DNA of 64,000 nucleotides, taken from positions 53,872,953 through 53,936,952 of the forward strand of contig CM060189.1 of NCBI GenBank assembly GCA_030549335.1, read 5' to 3'. The position numbers and the translations under genes were made by a program. Positions 44,114 through 56,540 of this stretch are shown here, piece by piece (the stretch's first letter is position 1; each line of letters starts with the position of its first letter). The notes below the pieces were generated by a model. The model was not told the origin of the DNA. It was given only the letters and a program-made list of their open reading frames with translations, and made no database searches. Source of the stretch: Pontederia crassipes (Eukaryota; Streptophyta; Magnoliopsida; Commelinales; Pontederiaceae).

Positions 44114-45525
44114 TGATGTGTCGGCCGCAATTCAGATGCAAAGTGATTATCGACCTTGTATGATGCTTTATCTTTGGTCGCAAAACTCATATTTTATCCA
44201 TCATTAGGTGATAATAACCCTTATGGATTTTGCGGCTGTGATCCTATCAAGATAAGATCATCCGTAACCAAGGGAGATGGAGATTATCGGCCAAGAACTC
44301 CAACCATGAAAAGAATCATTGGCCGCCAAAGATAGAAGTTCTTATCCTTAACCAACATTTATTAAGTATCATCAGCATTAACCAAGGTGATTATTTGGTG
44401 GCCGAGAATAAGGAGTAGTTTATCACTGGTGCAAAACGGAGAAGCTTTTATCATTAACCAATGATCAAGTTTATCGGCAGTGAAACTATATCGTCAAAGT
44501 GGATAAAGACGTAAGCAACTCAAGTTTTATCTCATGTCAAAGTGATCAACGTGAAGACTGCACCGCACCTATAAATAGAAGAGTAAACAATCGTTCCAAT
44601 TCGTGCTTTAAAGTTCAGGTTTCTTCTACAGTTGAGTCGTGAGCTCTGTAGACTATGATCAAAAGGAGAGAGGTGCTACAGTTGAAGTCCCCGAGGCTGC
44701 CAACTGTCTGCCTAGATTTGAGATCTCTACTTTTTATTTTGGGTGTAATTCTTTCGATTTTCATCATTTATAATTTATTATCTCTCCAACATTTCTAGGA
44801 TGAACTCCATGTTTTTAAATCTTTTATTTTAGGAGATTATTAATTGAAGGGAAACTGTTTGGACCCTATTTTATTTGTTTTAATCTTTCCTGGTCAGTTA
44901 TTAATTGTGCTTAATGATTTTAAGTTAGTTAATTGAATTTCTGAATTAGGCTCTACCAGTTTGTGGAGTGTTTAACTTCAAAATTCATGATGCTAATTTT
45001 AATTTATTTTATATGAAATTAATAATTGACATAAATTTGATAACTAGTGTGTGGAGAATCAAGTTTGTGTGGTATGTTAATCTATATCAGTTTGTGCAGT
45101 GATTAATAGTCTAGAAAATCTAATTTAATCCATCTTAATTTTAATATGATTTGATGGGATGCCAGTCGTGGAGACCGCAAGTTAATCATGTTAGATTACT
45201 TTAGGGAGACTCTAATCCATCTTTAAAGATTAAATTTATCTTTTATGATTAAACAAATATTTATCCTGATCTATTTTCATCCTAAGGCCTAACTTCAACA
45301 CCATTATCTTATCTTATTATTATCTTATTTTCTCTATTTTATTTTATAATTACAAAACTTATTTTCCAAAATTCCATGTTTTCTTCTCTTATTAATTTAT
45401 AAATGCAATTATTGAATTAATAATATTCCTCATGGGTTCGACACTCTTTACTCCTTTTATTATATTACTTGAGTGACTAGTGCATTTGCTAGCGATTTTA
45501 TTTTGTTACATCATTTTACGCATCA
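44114..45525 (+). mobile_element. LTR of another Tat/Athila-type element (~1.4 kb)
   Basis: It ends acgcatca just before a degenerate Athila-type primer site. The left edge tgatgtg is the nearest TG resembling the tgatcac starts used by the others and is tentative. TATA box at 44571-44577. A recurring agtttgtggag motif occurs near 44960, 45045, 45090 and 45165. Confidence 0.55.
44571..44577 (+). promoter_or_regulatory. TATA box of the LTR at 44114
   Basis: tataaat within cctataaatagaag; the best promoter match in this LTR. Confidence 0.5.
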
Positions 45526-45531
45526 AGTTTT

Positions 45532-45549
45532 TGACATCATTGTCGGAGA
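45532..45549 (+). other. Degenerate primer-binding site (tRNA-Asp type)
   Basis: tgacatcattgtcggaga aligns with tggcgccgttgccgggga at 24967; nearly all differences are G to A or C to T, as expected from decay of methylated cytosines on either strand. The preceding aagttttt is identical. Confidence 0.6.
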
Positions 45550-46785
45550 ATATTTTATTAATTAATTTCTAATCTTTATAAATTATTAGAAGATGTAAAT
45601 AAGTTTTTAAATAATTTTCAGTAAATTTCTTCTTTTCTGTAAATATGTATTATTGTACTATCTGTTTTTAATCATTTTTTTGTGTAAATAATCTAACATT
45701 TATCTTTTTGCAGATAAAGGCCACGAGATTGATTCTAAATTAAAAATTTGTTGACTTTCGGCCAATGCTCTACTTTAAAATTATGATGCCTAGTGATTTT
45801 TCAGTTTAATTGGATAAAGACCGTCGACTATGATTAATTTCTGTCATGTTATGTCAACATAATCTTATTTTGTGGCCGAAATCTTCTAAATTCTAACTTT
45901 TCGTTTTGCGTCCGTCATGCTTTAACTTTCTAAACTTTTGTTCGACGCGTTGGGTTTAATCTGCTATCATCCTATTTAATTTCAAATAATTTAATTCTTT
46001 GTCGGCCGTAGTGTTATTAGGTTTTAGTTTTTGCGCCCAACTATGTTGATGAAGTTGGTTAATCTCTGGAATTCTTTTTATTGTTTGGCGCTCAAGCATA
46101 CATTGATTAATCTCTCTTGAATTATACTTGATTCTTTTACACCTCCATTTTTTAATTCTCTTATGGCCATAACACTATGGCGGCCGACAACCATAACTTT
46201 CAAGTTACTGATTCGATTTTAATTCGACCGAGATATGGATAGCCTCTGTTTGGCGGCCATAATTTGGTGCTGAGTTGTTTTATCTCGTTTTATCTTAATT
46301 TCACCGAATTTGTTTTGTGTCATGACATGATACAAATGCTAATTTGATTTTTATATCGGTCATGATTTAATAGTTTTAGTTTTGCGCCTACATCTTAACA
46401 TCAATGAAGTTTTAATTCAATCGATAAGCTCTCTAAGTCATTTTGGTGCCTGCTGATTTTGGAAAGATAATATAAGATTTTTCGATAAAGTTTATTTTGC
46501 GCCGCAAGATTAATTTTGTGTTGGGAGTTTGTGTCAGAGTTCTGAATTTATCAATTGTTTTACCGGATTATTCTACTTTAACGTTGATATTTTAATATCG
46601 TATGTCTTCTGAATTATAATTATCGACTTGTGTCCAGGAATTTTTTTAACCATAGCCAACAAATTATATTTTTAACTTATTTATATTGTTTAATCGTGAC
46701 CCATTATTTGTAATATTATTTTTATTTATTTTGTATATTTTACTCTATTCTTATCTTACTGAAAATTGGTTGTTGCAGGTACTAT
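45550..46785 (+). other. Leader of the 44114 element, no gene
   Basis: AT-rich with scattered gcggccg motifs and no ORF over 60 codons. gag of the element is missing; copia sequence begins near 46790. Confidence 0.4.
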
Positions 46786-46796
46786 TGGTTGTTGCT

Positions 46797-47166
46797 TGAT
46801 TTAAAAGAGAGATTTGAGAAAATCACTAGTTCAAGAATCTATTGTTTGACTAAGGAGATGACATTACTTGTCCAGGGAACAAGTTATATAACATATTATT
46901 ATAGCAGATTTAAAGATCTTTGGGAAGAGTAGGATGTCATTACACCATACCCAGAAGGTTCTTACATCAGAATATAAGAATTTTTTGTTGCAACAAAGAT
47001 TAGTACAATTTCTTATGGGATTAAATGAAACCTACAATCAGATGTGTTCTCATATACAACATATGAATCCCACACCTACAATAAGTCAAGCATTTGCTAT
47101 GCTAACTCATGAAAATGATTTTGAAAAATTAAGAAATGAAAAAAAATGCATGCTTAGTTCAAAATG
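46797..47166 (+). pseudogene. Copia gag core (UBN2-like)
   Basis: Reads LKERFEKITSSRIYCLTKEM, SYITYYYSRFKDLWEE then a stop, and RLVQFLMGLNETYNQMCSHI, QHMNPTPTISQAFAMLTHEN. This is the copia gag motif set (L-x-x-R-F, Y-x-x-x-x-K-x-L-W, F-L-x-G-L-N). It corresponds to the part that is missing from the minus-strand gag at 36248. Confidence 0.8.
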
Positions 47167-47479
47167 AAATTTTAGGAAAAGCAAATAATGCATGTACGAA
47201 TGAAACTAAAATTTTGAAAAATAAAATTAGTTCTTTGCAAAATGATTTAGATAATAAATTTTCTATACAATAATAGGATTGTTCAAAAACCTATTAAAGC
47301 TTTTACAAAATCTATTAAATATAGAAAGAAAATGAATTTGAAGAAAAATTATAAAAACAAAAGCGTTATTACTTGAAATATTCATATTCTTCATTAAACA
47401 CAAGCATGCTGCTAATTGTCATCATTTAAATCATAAACGTCTTTTATGACTATTCCCTTAGTGTCAAAGAATTATATGA

Positions 47480-47700
47480 CCATAAAAACATTTTGAAATT
47501 TGAACATGAACATGATCATAATCATAATCATTTTGTTAGATCATTTATTAAATGTCATTATTGTAATGCTGGGCATTATTCATTTGAATGCCAAATTAAA
47601 AAACCTATTAATATGAGAATGAAATTGATGTGGGTTCTTAAAGGAACCAAAATTAATCATTTTGGACCCAAATAAGTTTGGGTACCCAAATGTAAATGAA
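47480..47700 (+). pseudogene. Copia zinc-knuckle segment
   Basis: CHYCNAGHYSFEC fits CX2CX4HX4C, followed by KLMWVLKGTKINHFGPK and a stop, matching the W-V-P-K-G-x-x-x-N-x-x-G-P-K spacer that joins gag to protease in plant copia elements. A His-rich stretch (HEHDHNHNH) precedes it. Binds element RNA when intact. Confidence 0.75.
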
Positions 47701-47999
47701 TTTTGTTTGTAGGTGTGCTTCACAAGGAATGAGAAGAATTATTCAAGTCAAGTGAAGGTATACACTTTTTGGCAAAAACATCATTGAAACAAAATTTTAA
47801 ATTTATTTTGTGCACATGTGATTTTAATTATGACATATGATATTTAAAATGGGCATTTGACTTGGATATGTCCATTCTTTATCATGATCATTCACAAGCT
47901 CGTATGCATAAAAGTCTTGAAATTTTCACATTGACAAAAATAATGATGCTTTCCATGATTGAGTACGCATATACTTTTTTTATTTGATATACTAAACTC

Positions 48000-50900
48000 T
48001 TGATGATTTTTGTGACTTGAAGTAAATTTAATATATTAAATATCTTTCGCATGCAAGTTGCATTTTAATATCTATTTTAATGATAAGACTTTCATATGAA
48101 ATTGAGGCATTGCAATGATCTTACTTTGAGTTTATCCTGGCATTTTCAAATATTTGTGAGGAATACATAATGATGATATTTTATCACAATTTCTCGAACT
48201 TTAAATTCATTTACTAGTTATCATGAATTCTACAAAAGACTATGATTTTTGGAAAGATATATTTTTGTGCATAATAGGATCATTTTTTGCTTTGAAAATA
48301 ATTATGCGTACATATACTTAACTATTGGAAATGAGAGTATGTATATTTGATTATGCTCTTACTAGTTCTTATTTAAACATTCTGTACATCATAATTTTAA
48401 AATTGAAAGAACTTATAATTTTGAAATTTAGATATGAGAATTTTCAATTTCTTTTAAAACAATGTTGGTGAGAATTTTAAATTTTGATATCATAACTTTT
48501 TTTGACTTGTGATAGTGTATTTGCAAAATATCTTTTCTCACATTCAAATAAGGTAAACTATATTGATATTATAATTCCTTGCCACATTTATTATGATTGT
48601 CATTTTGATTTAGTAAAAGAAAATGATATATGCAATCGTATTTGATAAATCTTTTATTTATTCATATTTGACAAACATTTATGCAAAACTTAAGTTGAAT
48701 ACAAAATCATTTAATACGATAAAAAGAATAACAAATTTAAGAAATATTTTAGAGACCATTATGCTTACTTTATAGATGTAGACATGTTCATGATAATACT
48801 TGAAATATCATTCTATTTATTACACATACGAATTTCATGATCATTTTTTTTATGAAAAGTTGAAGAAACTAATCATAGTGAAATGAAATGACTAACAACC
48901 TTGGACCCAAGCTAATTTGAGCACCAAAATTCAAATAACCTTTTACTTTTAGGTTTGAGTCACATGAAAATAAAATGAAAAATGAAATTGAAATGAGGTG
49001 GAGGCGTAAAGTTTGTGGTAAACCTATTTTGGTATATGAAAATAAAAATTTGAACTCATTTTGATATGATACATACATATGTTTTGGAATTGTTCATTTA
49101 TTATCATAATATGAGCATAAGTTAATAATTAATAGACATACTAGAATTATTTTGCTCATCTCATTTGAGAATGCTTGTATTATTCATTTTAACTAAATGA
49201 GAATATGTCTATTCAATTGTGCATGATGATTACTATGTTGAAACTTTAGGACTACCTTACTAATTCAACGTGGAAATCATATTTATAAAATATAAGGGCA
49301 CTTATATCAATGTTAAACTTTGCATGCATGATTCTTCACACTCAAAATATATTAATTTTAACATTAAGCATGTAGAATTGATTTATATGAATCTTGTGTA
49401 CTATTTTGTATCTTGATATTTGTGATTCAATATAATTATATGATGCCTATGATTTAGAAGTATAAAAGAAATATATTTTTATGAGTGAAAAATAATAAAT
49501 GACTTTGTTTGATTAAAGTTTGATTATCATTATTTTTTTATGACACTTGATGTTTTATGATCTTGAATTAATATTTGAATATCTTTTGGATATCTAGAAA
49601 TATAAGCTTATGAAATTTTTTGAAATGAATACTTAATATCTTCTTATTCACTTGTGATAATATATGCTTGCAAAATCTATTTTATTCACATGTCAAAAGA
49701 AAGATAATTATATGTCAATTTTTACCTTGACATGTTTATTATCACAACTATTCTTTGAATTTGGCAAAAACGACACATAGAAATAAGAATGCTAGGTCTT
49801 CTAAACTTGAATATTTATTTGTTTATCTATAAACAAGACTTCATATTTATATATTTGGCATATTTTTTATATGACTCTCATGTTATGAGATTTATGTGCA
49901 TGAACTTATTATGAAATTTTACTTGTTAAACTATATCATTTGGGTATACATGCACGTTATGATTTTTGACAAATTAATTTAGAATAAGATGATTGATCAT
50001 ATTAGTGTGCCATTTGAAAATTATTGCATAAGACATTTAATTGCCAAACTCTATGCTTATGCGCATGTTTGAAATGAAACATATTACTAAGGAGAGCATT
50101 TTTAACTTGCTATATATATATATCTTATTAAAATCAAATTATATGCTCATATTTGTGAAATATTTTGACATGAATCTTATTCTTTCATATTTTAAATTAT
50201 CATTTTAAGAAAGAGGGAGCATGAATACCTTTTCGTTTTATTTCTTGTCACCAATTTTGATTATTATCTTGTGACAAAGAAAGAAAAGGAAAATGGATTT
50301 GAAAGAGTTCAAACACAAATTTTATGGTAAAAGTATTATTTTGAACATATAAATGAAAAATTGGATATATTTGTGTGTCACGATAATTTGTGTGTTATAC
50401 TTGTCTAATATTTATCATAATTTATGTATAAACTTATAATTGTTGAAAGGTCAATTTTTTAGCATATTTTAATATGTTAAACTTTGGAAATGCCTATGCT
50501 ATTTATCATTCTTATTTCGTAAAAATTGTGAGTATGAATATTTATTTTGAGTTTTATTACTTGTCATTTAGACTTTCGATGCTTTGTGGATTTGCAATTG
50601 AAGGAAGTCAAAGTTTTGAAACTTTAACCAAAATTTGGAAAAAAAAATTTAATCATATGTTTCATTTGTATATGTCATATGGACTCTTGTGCTATAAGAT
50701 TAATGTGCGCAAATTTATATGGTCATAACTTGCTATCATTTGAGTATTTATATATCGTATGACATTTTACCATCAAATTTGAAATGATGTTAAATGAAAT
50801 TTCTCTTGCACAAATGAGAAAATATATGACTTTATGACTTGTGTATAAACGTATTTACATTTGAGATATTATGTCATACCATGAAATATATCAATTACTT

Positions 50901-51430
50901 GACTTACATGAGCATGGATCTACATTTTCATTATTCGCAAAATCATTTTATTAACATATCTTAGGACAAATATTTTAACTTTAAAATCTTCATGTTATGA
51001 AAATTAAGTTTTGACACCTCATTCACAATATTATATTGTTATCGTTTGTTTCGAATAAAAGGGAAATATATAAAGGACTAAGGAAGATAAAAAGAGAAAG
51101 AAAATTGGTCATAATGATGGGGGGAGCTTATTCAAAATTTTGACTAAGGAAGATATAATTCAATTTAAATTTGACATATCATTGTTGTCTTAAAGTTTTA
51201 TTTTGATTCCTTATATATTTTTTTGGGACTTGAGCTATTCATAACCCCTTGATCCATTTGATTTCATGTGTTTGCTCTTATGAAACGGTCATGAACTTAG
51301 GGGGAGTTACTTTTGCCTATCGCATATATTGTTACTTATATGACAAAAGGGGGAGAATGAAAATATTTGGAGGATGACATGATTAAGGAGGAGTTACATA
51401 TTATTTCTTATATGCTTCATGTGCAAACTA
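48000..51430. other. AT-rich internal DNA of the copia element, no gene
   Basis: No frame longer than 84 codons and no pol motif recognised on either strand. Portions up to 49870 have counterparts in the minus copy. Confidence 0.5.
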
Positions 51431-51437
51431 CTTTGGG

Positions 51438-51840
51438 TTTTTTCCTCTAACCTCCTCTGAACTATGAATTTTTTCCATGTCTACCCATGATTTTTATATT
51501 TTTTTGCAAACCTCCCTTAAACTATGTCATTTTTTTCACTTAGGTCCATCTGTCAACCTCTATTAACTTTTCCATTAATTTTCATTATTTTGATTTATGA
51601 AATGACCGAATTGTCCTCCCGCATCTAGATAGACAAAGAAAAAGGGGAGCTCACTTATATGAAAACTGCATGAGCGCAATTTTGTCATTTCATAAATCAA
51701 AATAATAAAAATTGAACGTAAAAGTTAACAGAGATTAACGAATGGACCTATATGAAAAAAGCGGCATAGTTTAAGGAAGGTATATGAAAAATACGAAAGT
51801 CGTGTGTGGAAAAATTTCATAGTTCAGGAGAGATAAAGGG
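51438..51840. mobile_element. Foldback MITE with ~165-180 bp inverted arms
   Basis: The left arm (51438-51617) and right arm (51679-51840) are imperfect reverse complements. Examples: ctgaactatgaa against ttcatagttcag; cttaaactatg against catagtttaag; gatttatgaaatgac against gtcatttcataaatc. A ~60-bp spacer remains. This layout (a nearly complete stem) is typical of MULE-like or foldback MITEs. TSD not certain. Confidence 0.75.
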
Positions 51841-52065
51841 GGAGGAATATGATAAGAATATAATAGAATTTTATATAAGAAAAATATATATAAACCCCTG
51901 ATTTATTATGTTGACATCTTGAATATAACTCTATATGAAAAGAAACTTACAATTGAGACTTATGTGTATATCTATTATTGTAAGGAAAACTTAGTTTTAG
52001 GGGGAGTAAAGTTGACTTTAATATATTTTCCTTCCCAACTTATATATTTTTCATATTTCTAGATT

Positions 52066-53738
52066 TGTTGGAGCAAAATTTTTATACTCTATATAATTAT
52101 ATTTTGATGATACAAACCTTAAAAGAATTAGAACGTCTAAATAAAAATGAGTTGCTTTATGTATTAAATTTTTTATTAATATTTGTCTATGTTCTTACGT
52201 GATTTACATTAATAAGTGAATATAAAATTTATAGATAACTCTCTTATGTTTGTAGAGAATCAAGAATTAGCTCATTTGGACAACCACATAAAAAGTTAAT
52301 CATTGAAAACTTCAATTTGAAGTTGATATTTTCATGTGCTAAACTTGCACTTAATATTTGAGTATTCTATAATGATATTTGGATCAAGAGATTAATATTT
52401 TATACATAATGTTGTAAGATTTTGATAGAATCGAATATTGTCTCATTTAAATACTAGTATAAAAAGATATGTATAAAAAGAGTAAATGTCTAAAATGTTT
52501 TATTTAAAATGGACAACTTTATGTACTGAAATTTGAATTAAAATTTGACTATGATCTCATTAGGTTTGATCAATGATGAATATAAAAGATGTAAAGAATT
52601 CTTGTAGCTTTTCATAGAATAATAAATCATCTCATTTGGATAATTATAAAAAGTTATGCTCAAAATAGTGCAAAGTGTTCGATCTAGAAGTTGAAGTACC
52701 GGTCGACTAGTTCGGTCAGTCCAGAAAATGCAAAAATCATGTCAACAGAATGTCGAGATGAGGCCGATCGAAGCACTAAAATGCAAAAAATGCACACCGG
52801 TAAAGCACTGCTCGATCGGTCAAGCACACCGGTCGATCTATCAGTCCAGAAAATGCAGAAATCAAGTTAGTAGAATGTCGAGATGAAGCCGCTCGAAGCA
52901 CCGGTGGACTAACCGATCGATCGGCCAGTGCAGAATTCACCAATGGTCAAATTTTTCAATAACTATGTGGATCGATCGATCAGTGGGGCAGAGCGGTTGA
53001 CCGAGCGGCATGTAGAATGCACTATAATGGCCATATTTTGGCCCAAAAAGTGGGAAACAAATTCCAACAGTTAAATGGAGTTAAAGATGCTATAAAAAGT
53101 ATCCAAAGGTGTAGGAATCATCAAGACTTCTAAGGAAAAGTGGGAAGAACATTTGTGAAATCCATTTGAGCTCCATGTTACAAATTTTTCATTTCTCTTT
53201 CTCTTTCCCTTGTGTGAGGCTCCAAATTATAAAAGAGAGATTGTGGAGTGTTCTTGTGATATTTTAATAGATGTTTAGATCCTGATTAAAAAAATATTGT
53301 CTTACCTCTTGAGCGAAGAAAAGATGGGTGAAAGTTTATGAGTGAAAGTGGTGTGTGTTACCTCTTAAAATGGAGAAAAGGCAAGAGTTGTAAAGGATTT
53401 CTTCCTTACTCCATTTGGAATGAAGGAAGGGTGTTAGTAGAATCTCTGAGGGACTCGAGGTCGAGAAGTCCGAGCGCATGGACATAAGCCAATGTGTGGT
53501 CAGATCTCGTGAACAAACCATCGCGCATCTTGTGTTTATCTTTTTCTCTTCCTTTCATTCCTACTTTATTATGCATATGATTTGATTGTTATTGTGTTGG
53601 TTTAAATATTAACAAATAAATTTAAAGTTTCCTAGACAATTTTCATAAAATCGGTATTTTTAGTTTAACACCAATTCAACCCCCCCCCCCCCCCCCCCCC
53701 CACCGACCCACCCCTTTTGTGCGCATTTTGATTCTAAA
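52066..53738 (+). mobile_element. 3' LTR of the plus-strand copia element
   Basis: Begins tgttggagcaaaa like the minus copy; the right end after the C run (53680-53701) is diverged, so the boundary is approximate. About 500 bp longer than the other LTR, partly because of a ~125-bp tandem repeat at 52690-52980 (cagtccagaaaatgca at 52717 and 52842). Confidence 0.65.
53680..53701. repeat. C22 homopolymer near the copia LTR end
   Basis: Same relative place as the 14-bp run at 37061-37074 in the other copy, so the tract belongs to the family and varies in length. Confidence 0.8.
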
Positions 53739-54188
53739 GAATCATCCTTTTCTTTTTGCCTCATTTCTTACTTATAGGCTTAGTATTTTTTTGCACCCTT
53801 TTCACTTGACCACTTGTTCTTTTCTATCTCCCATTTGTCTTTGGAACCTTCTTGTAGCTATAAAAGAGAATCTATAATTGCATGTCAGTGTTTTTGTGTT
53901 ATAAACTTCTAGGAGTGAGCATTTTAACGGAGGAAAGGTAGTACCATCCGTCTGTGTGCCCTCATTTGTTGTCATCTTCCCAACTGATTCGAACATACTT
54001 CCACCTCCAAAAGTTTTTCAGAACTTAGAGATACTACAAACACAAAAGAAAAAAGCAGTAATTTGTCTAAAAAATAATTTAATTTTTAATAACTATAATC
54101 ATAAGGTAAAGAAAATCATAAAATTAGAAAACTAATTATTAATATCATAGGCATGTATTAAAATAAAAAAATAAAATGCGTGTATAAT
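53739..54188. other. Unassigned interval
   Basis: A minus-strand 64-codon frame (53802-53996) is not recognised. Nothing else supported. Confidence 0.4.
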
Positions 54189-55960
54189 TGTAACAACCCC
54201 AATTTTTAAATAAGGGTATTTAAGTTATTTGGAGGAAATCCTAGGCTAGACTCTATAAAAAGCCTTAAATCTTTCCTCTCCTCTCTTTTTCATATTTCTC
54301 CCATGTGACGGCTGCAATCATAGAGGAAGGAAAAAAAATAGAAGAATAAGGATGAAGAGGACAAAAGGAAGAGAACATGGACAAGGGAAAAGGGATCAAC
54401 ATTGAGGAAGAACAAGACCATGGGTATGTAAAGAGGATCCAATCCCTCTCTCACGTCTCAATGGTTTGCATGTGATGGATTGAGAGTTTGAGGGAACCTA
54501 GTCCTCATAAGGAATTCTGATTGAGGGTTTCATGAACACATTGATTAAATCTAGATGTATTAGATAATGATTTATTATGTTTCATGACCTAGATTTATAA
54601 TTTCATATGATTTTAGGAAAAACCCTAAAAGATGAATTTTCATGATTAATATGATGTTCTTAGCATGTTTTTATGCCTATGATTTATGCTCTAGAAGTGT
54701 TCTAGATGATTTATATTTTTTCTCCTTGATTTCACCTCAAAAAGTGATATTTTTGGGTTAGAAATTGGGACTCCAAGTAGCGGGCATGGCCGTGCCAACC
54801 CTAGGAATGACCGTTACCGAGTGGACGAAATCAGCATCAAAAGCTCTTGTTCACGCCCATGACAATTCTGTCACGACCTTAACAAGGGCAAGAACGGTCG
54901 TGACAAGATTAGTCACCACCATGAGCGAGAGTGATGAAGTTGAAATTTGGCGACCATGACAATTTTGGGCACGACTGTATCTGTGATGAGCACGACCGTG
55001 ACAGTGCTGGACATGGCCATAACATTTTTTGGCACGGATGTGACGCTGGAAAATGCTTGTAGGATGTAGTGAACCTATTTTCTAATGTATATAGGTTATG
55101 GATGTGTATTGATTATATATGACACATAATGTGTGCTCAGTGTAATTAGGCTAAAAAATGAAAGATTGATGTGACTTTTTGATGTATTGATGACTAAGAA
55201 GTATGAAATTGAAGAAAATGCCTTGGCGCACATTACGTTAAAGAAATAAATGTCATTTGAGACTTCTCAAAAAGTAATGCCATCGCTTGAAAAGGTGTTT
55301 GAGATTTCCTAGAAGCCATTGACCTAATTGTAATGATGTTTTCATCTGACTTCAATTAAGCAAAGATGAAATATGAGAAAAAAATGTCTTTCACCTCACG
55401 GCGATTGAAACTTGTTTAGAAAATAATGTCATCACCCAAAAGATGACTGAGATTTTCCAGTGCCCTATGAACTAATGAAATGGTGTGGTAAAGATGAAAG
55501 AAGTGGTAAGAAGTAAATGCCTTTCACTTTATGATAATTGATACTTCTTTGAGAAATAAAATCATCATTTAAATGGTGTTGAGAAATAAAACCATCATTT
55601 AAATGGTGTTTGAGATTTTTTAGAAGTAAATGCCTTTTAGTTTATGATGACTGATTTCTTTGGAAAATAATGACATCACCCAAAAGATGTTTGAGTTTTT
55701 TCAGTGCCCCATTAACTAAGATAATGATGTCATGTATTGATTATTATGCAAAGATGAAGCATGTTATAGTATGAACATAATGAAAGTAAGCAATGAATGT
55801 AAAGATGAGAAGTAATGTTTTGCACATTATGGTGATTGAGACTTCTCGGGAATGCCATCACCTAAGAGGTGTTCAAGATTTCCCAATATAAAGATGAAAG
55901 ATATTATAGGATAAGGTAAGAAGGGAAGTGACGTTTAACTTCAAAGTATTTCATAAGAAA
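54189..55960 (+). mobile_element. Probable LTR (left end) of a chromovirus-like element
   Basis: Starts tgtaacaacccc, with tctataaaaagcc at 54254-54266 as likely TATA. Degenerate tandem repeats fill 55230-55900 (cacccaaaagatg and gtttgagattt recurring every ~130-190 bp), including a 30-bp direct duplication at 55551-55580 / 55581-55610. No right end found. Confidence 0.45.
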
Positions 55961-55964
55961 GAAA

Positions 55965-56540
55965 CACTACAAGAAAATGGCCAATTTGTGATGAACATTT
56001 TTCGATGGACACAAATCCTTTGCATTTTTCGATGGTCGTTGTGATGGATAGAAAATACCTTCCGAATTACCGAAGGCCAAAAAGTCATTCGTTACTATGG
56101 GCGGCAAATCCCTGTCAATAAATTACTGAGGGATATAGCCTTCGAAATTATCGAAGGATTTAAATCCGTCGGTAATTCCGAAGGTTAGATCCGTCGGTAA
56201 TTATATTTATAATAATATATATGTAATGTAATGTAAGTACATACAACAACAACAACAACAAAGCCTTATCCCACTAGGTGGGGTCGGCTACATGGATCAT
56301 ACGACGCCATTCCGCTCTATTAGTAACCAAACCTTTCGGTATATTATTCACCAATAGATCTTGCTCTATTAGTTCGCCAAGTGTCCGCCTTGGCCTCCCT
56401 CTCCCTAATGTAAGTACATATTAAAATATTTTATTATTAAATGTACCCATGGGTCTAGTCTTCGGAATTATTGATGGATTTTGATCCGTTGGTAATTTCG
56501 AAGGCTAGGACCGTCGGTAATTAAATTTAATATTTTATTA
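55965..56540. mobile_element. Left end of a CACTA-like element
   Basis: cactacaagaaaatgg at 55965 is a full CACTA terminus (compare 39240). It is followed by aattaccgaagg / ccttcgaaatta subterminal motifs in both orientations and tccgtcggtaatt. A matching right end (ttcttgtagtg) was not found; the related repeats at 58430-60060 may be its other side. Confidence 0.65.
56229..56420 (-). mobile_element. 5'-truncated RTE-type LINE (162 bp) with 15-bp target-site duplication
   Basis: taatgtaagtacata lies at 56229-56243 and 56406-56420. The insert (56244-56405), read on the minus strand, encodes RGRPRRTLGELIEQDLLVNN, then KGLVTNRAEWRRMIHVADPT and a stop, and ends in (ttg)n. That peptide and the TTG tail are the conserved C-terminus and 3' end of plant RTE LINEs, which share their tail with Au-type SINEs. 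Dead on arrival through 5' truncation. Confidence 0.88.

Larger units (their letters stand above)
46790..53738 (+). mobile_element. Ty1/copia-type element, plus strand, truncated at 5' end
   Basis: Contains a gag remnant, a zinc-knuckle segment, a long AT-rich tail without pol (48000-51400) and a 3' LTR. Same family as 34700-38199 (-). It starts inside gag; the 5' LTR is missing. Confidence 0.7.

Noticed and set aside
44950-45180. Hairpins around the agtttgtggag motif in the LTR at 44114
   Set aside because: The motif recurs but only one copy has convincing flanking arms (atca/tgat), so pairing is not supported.
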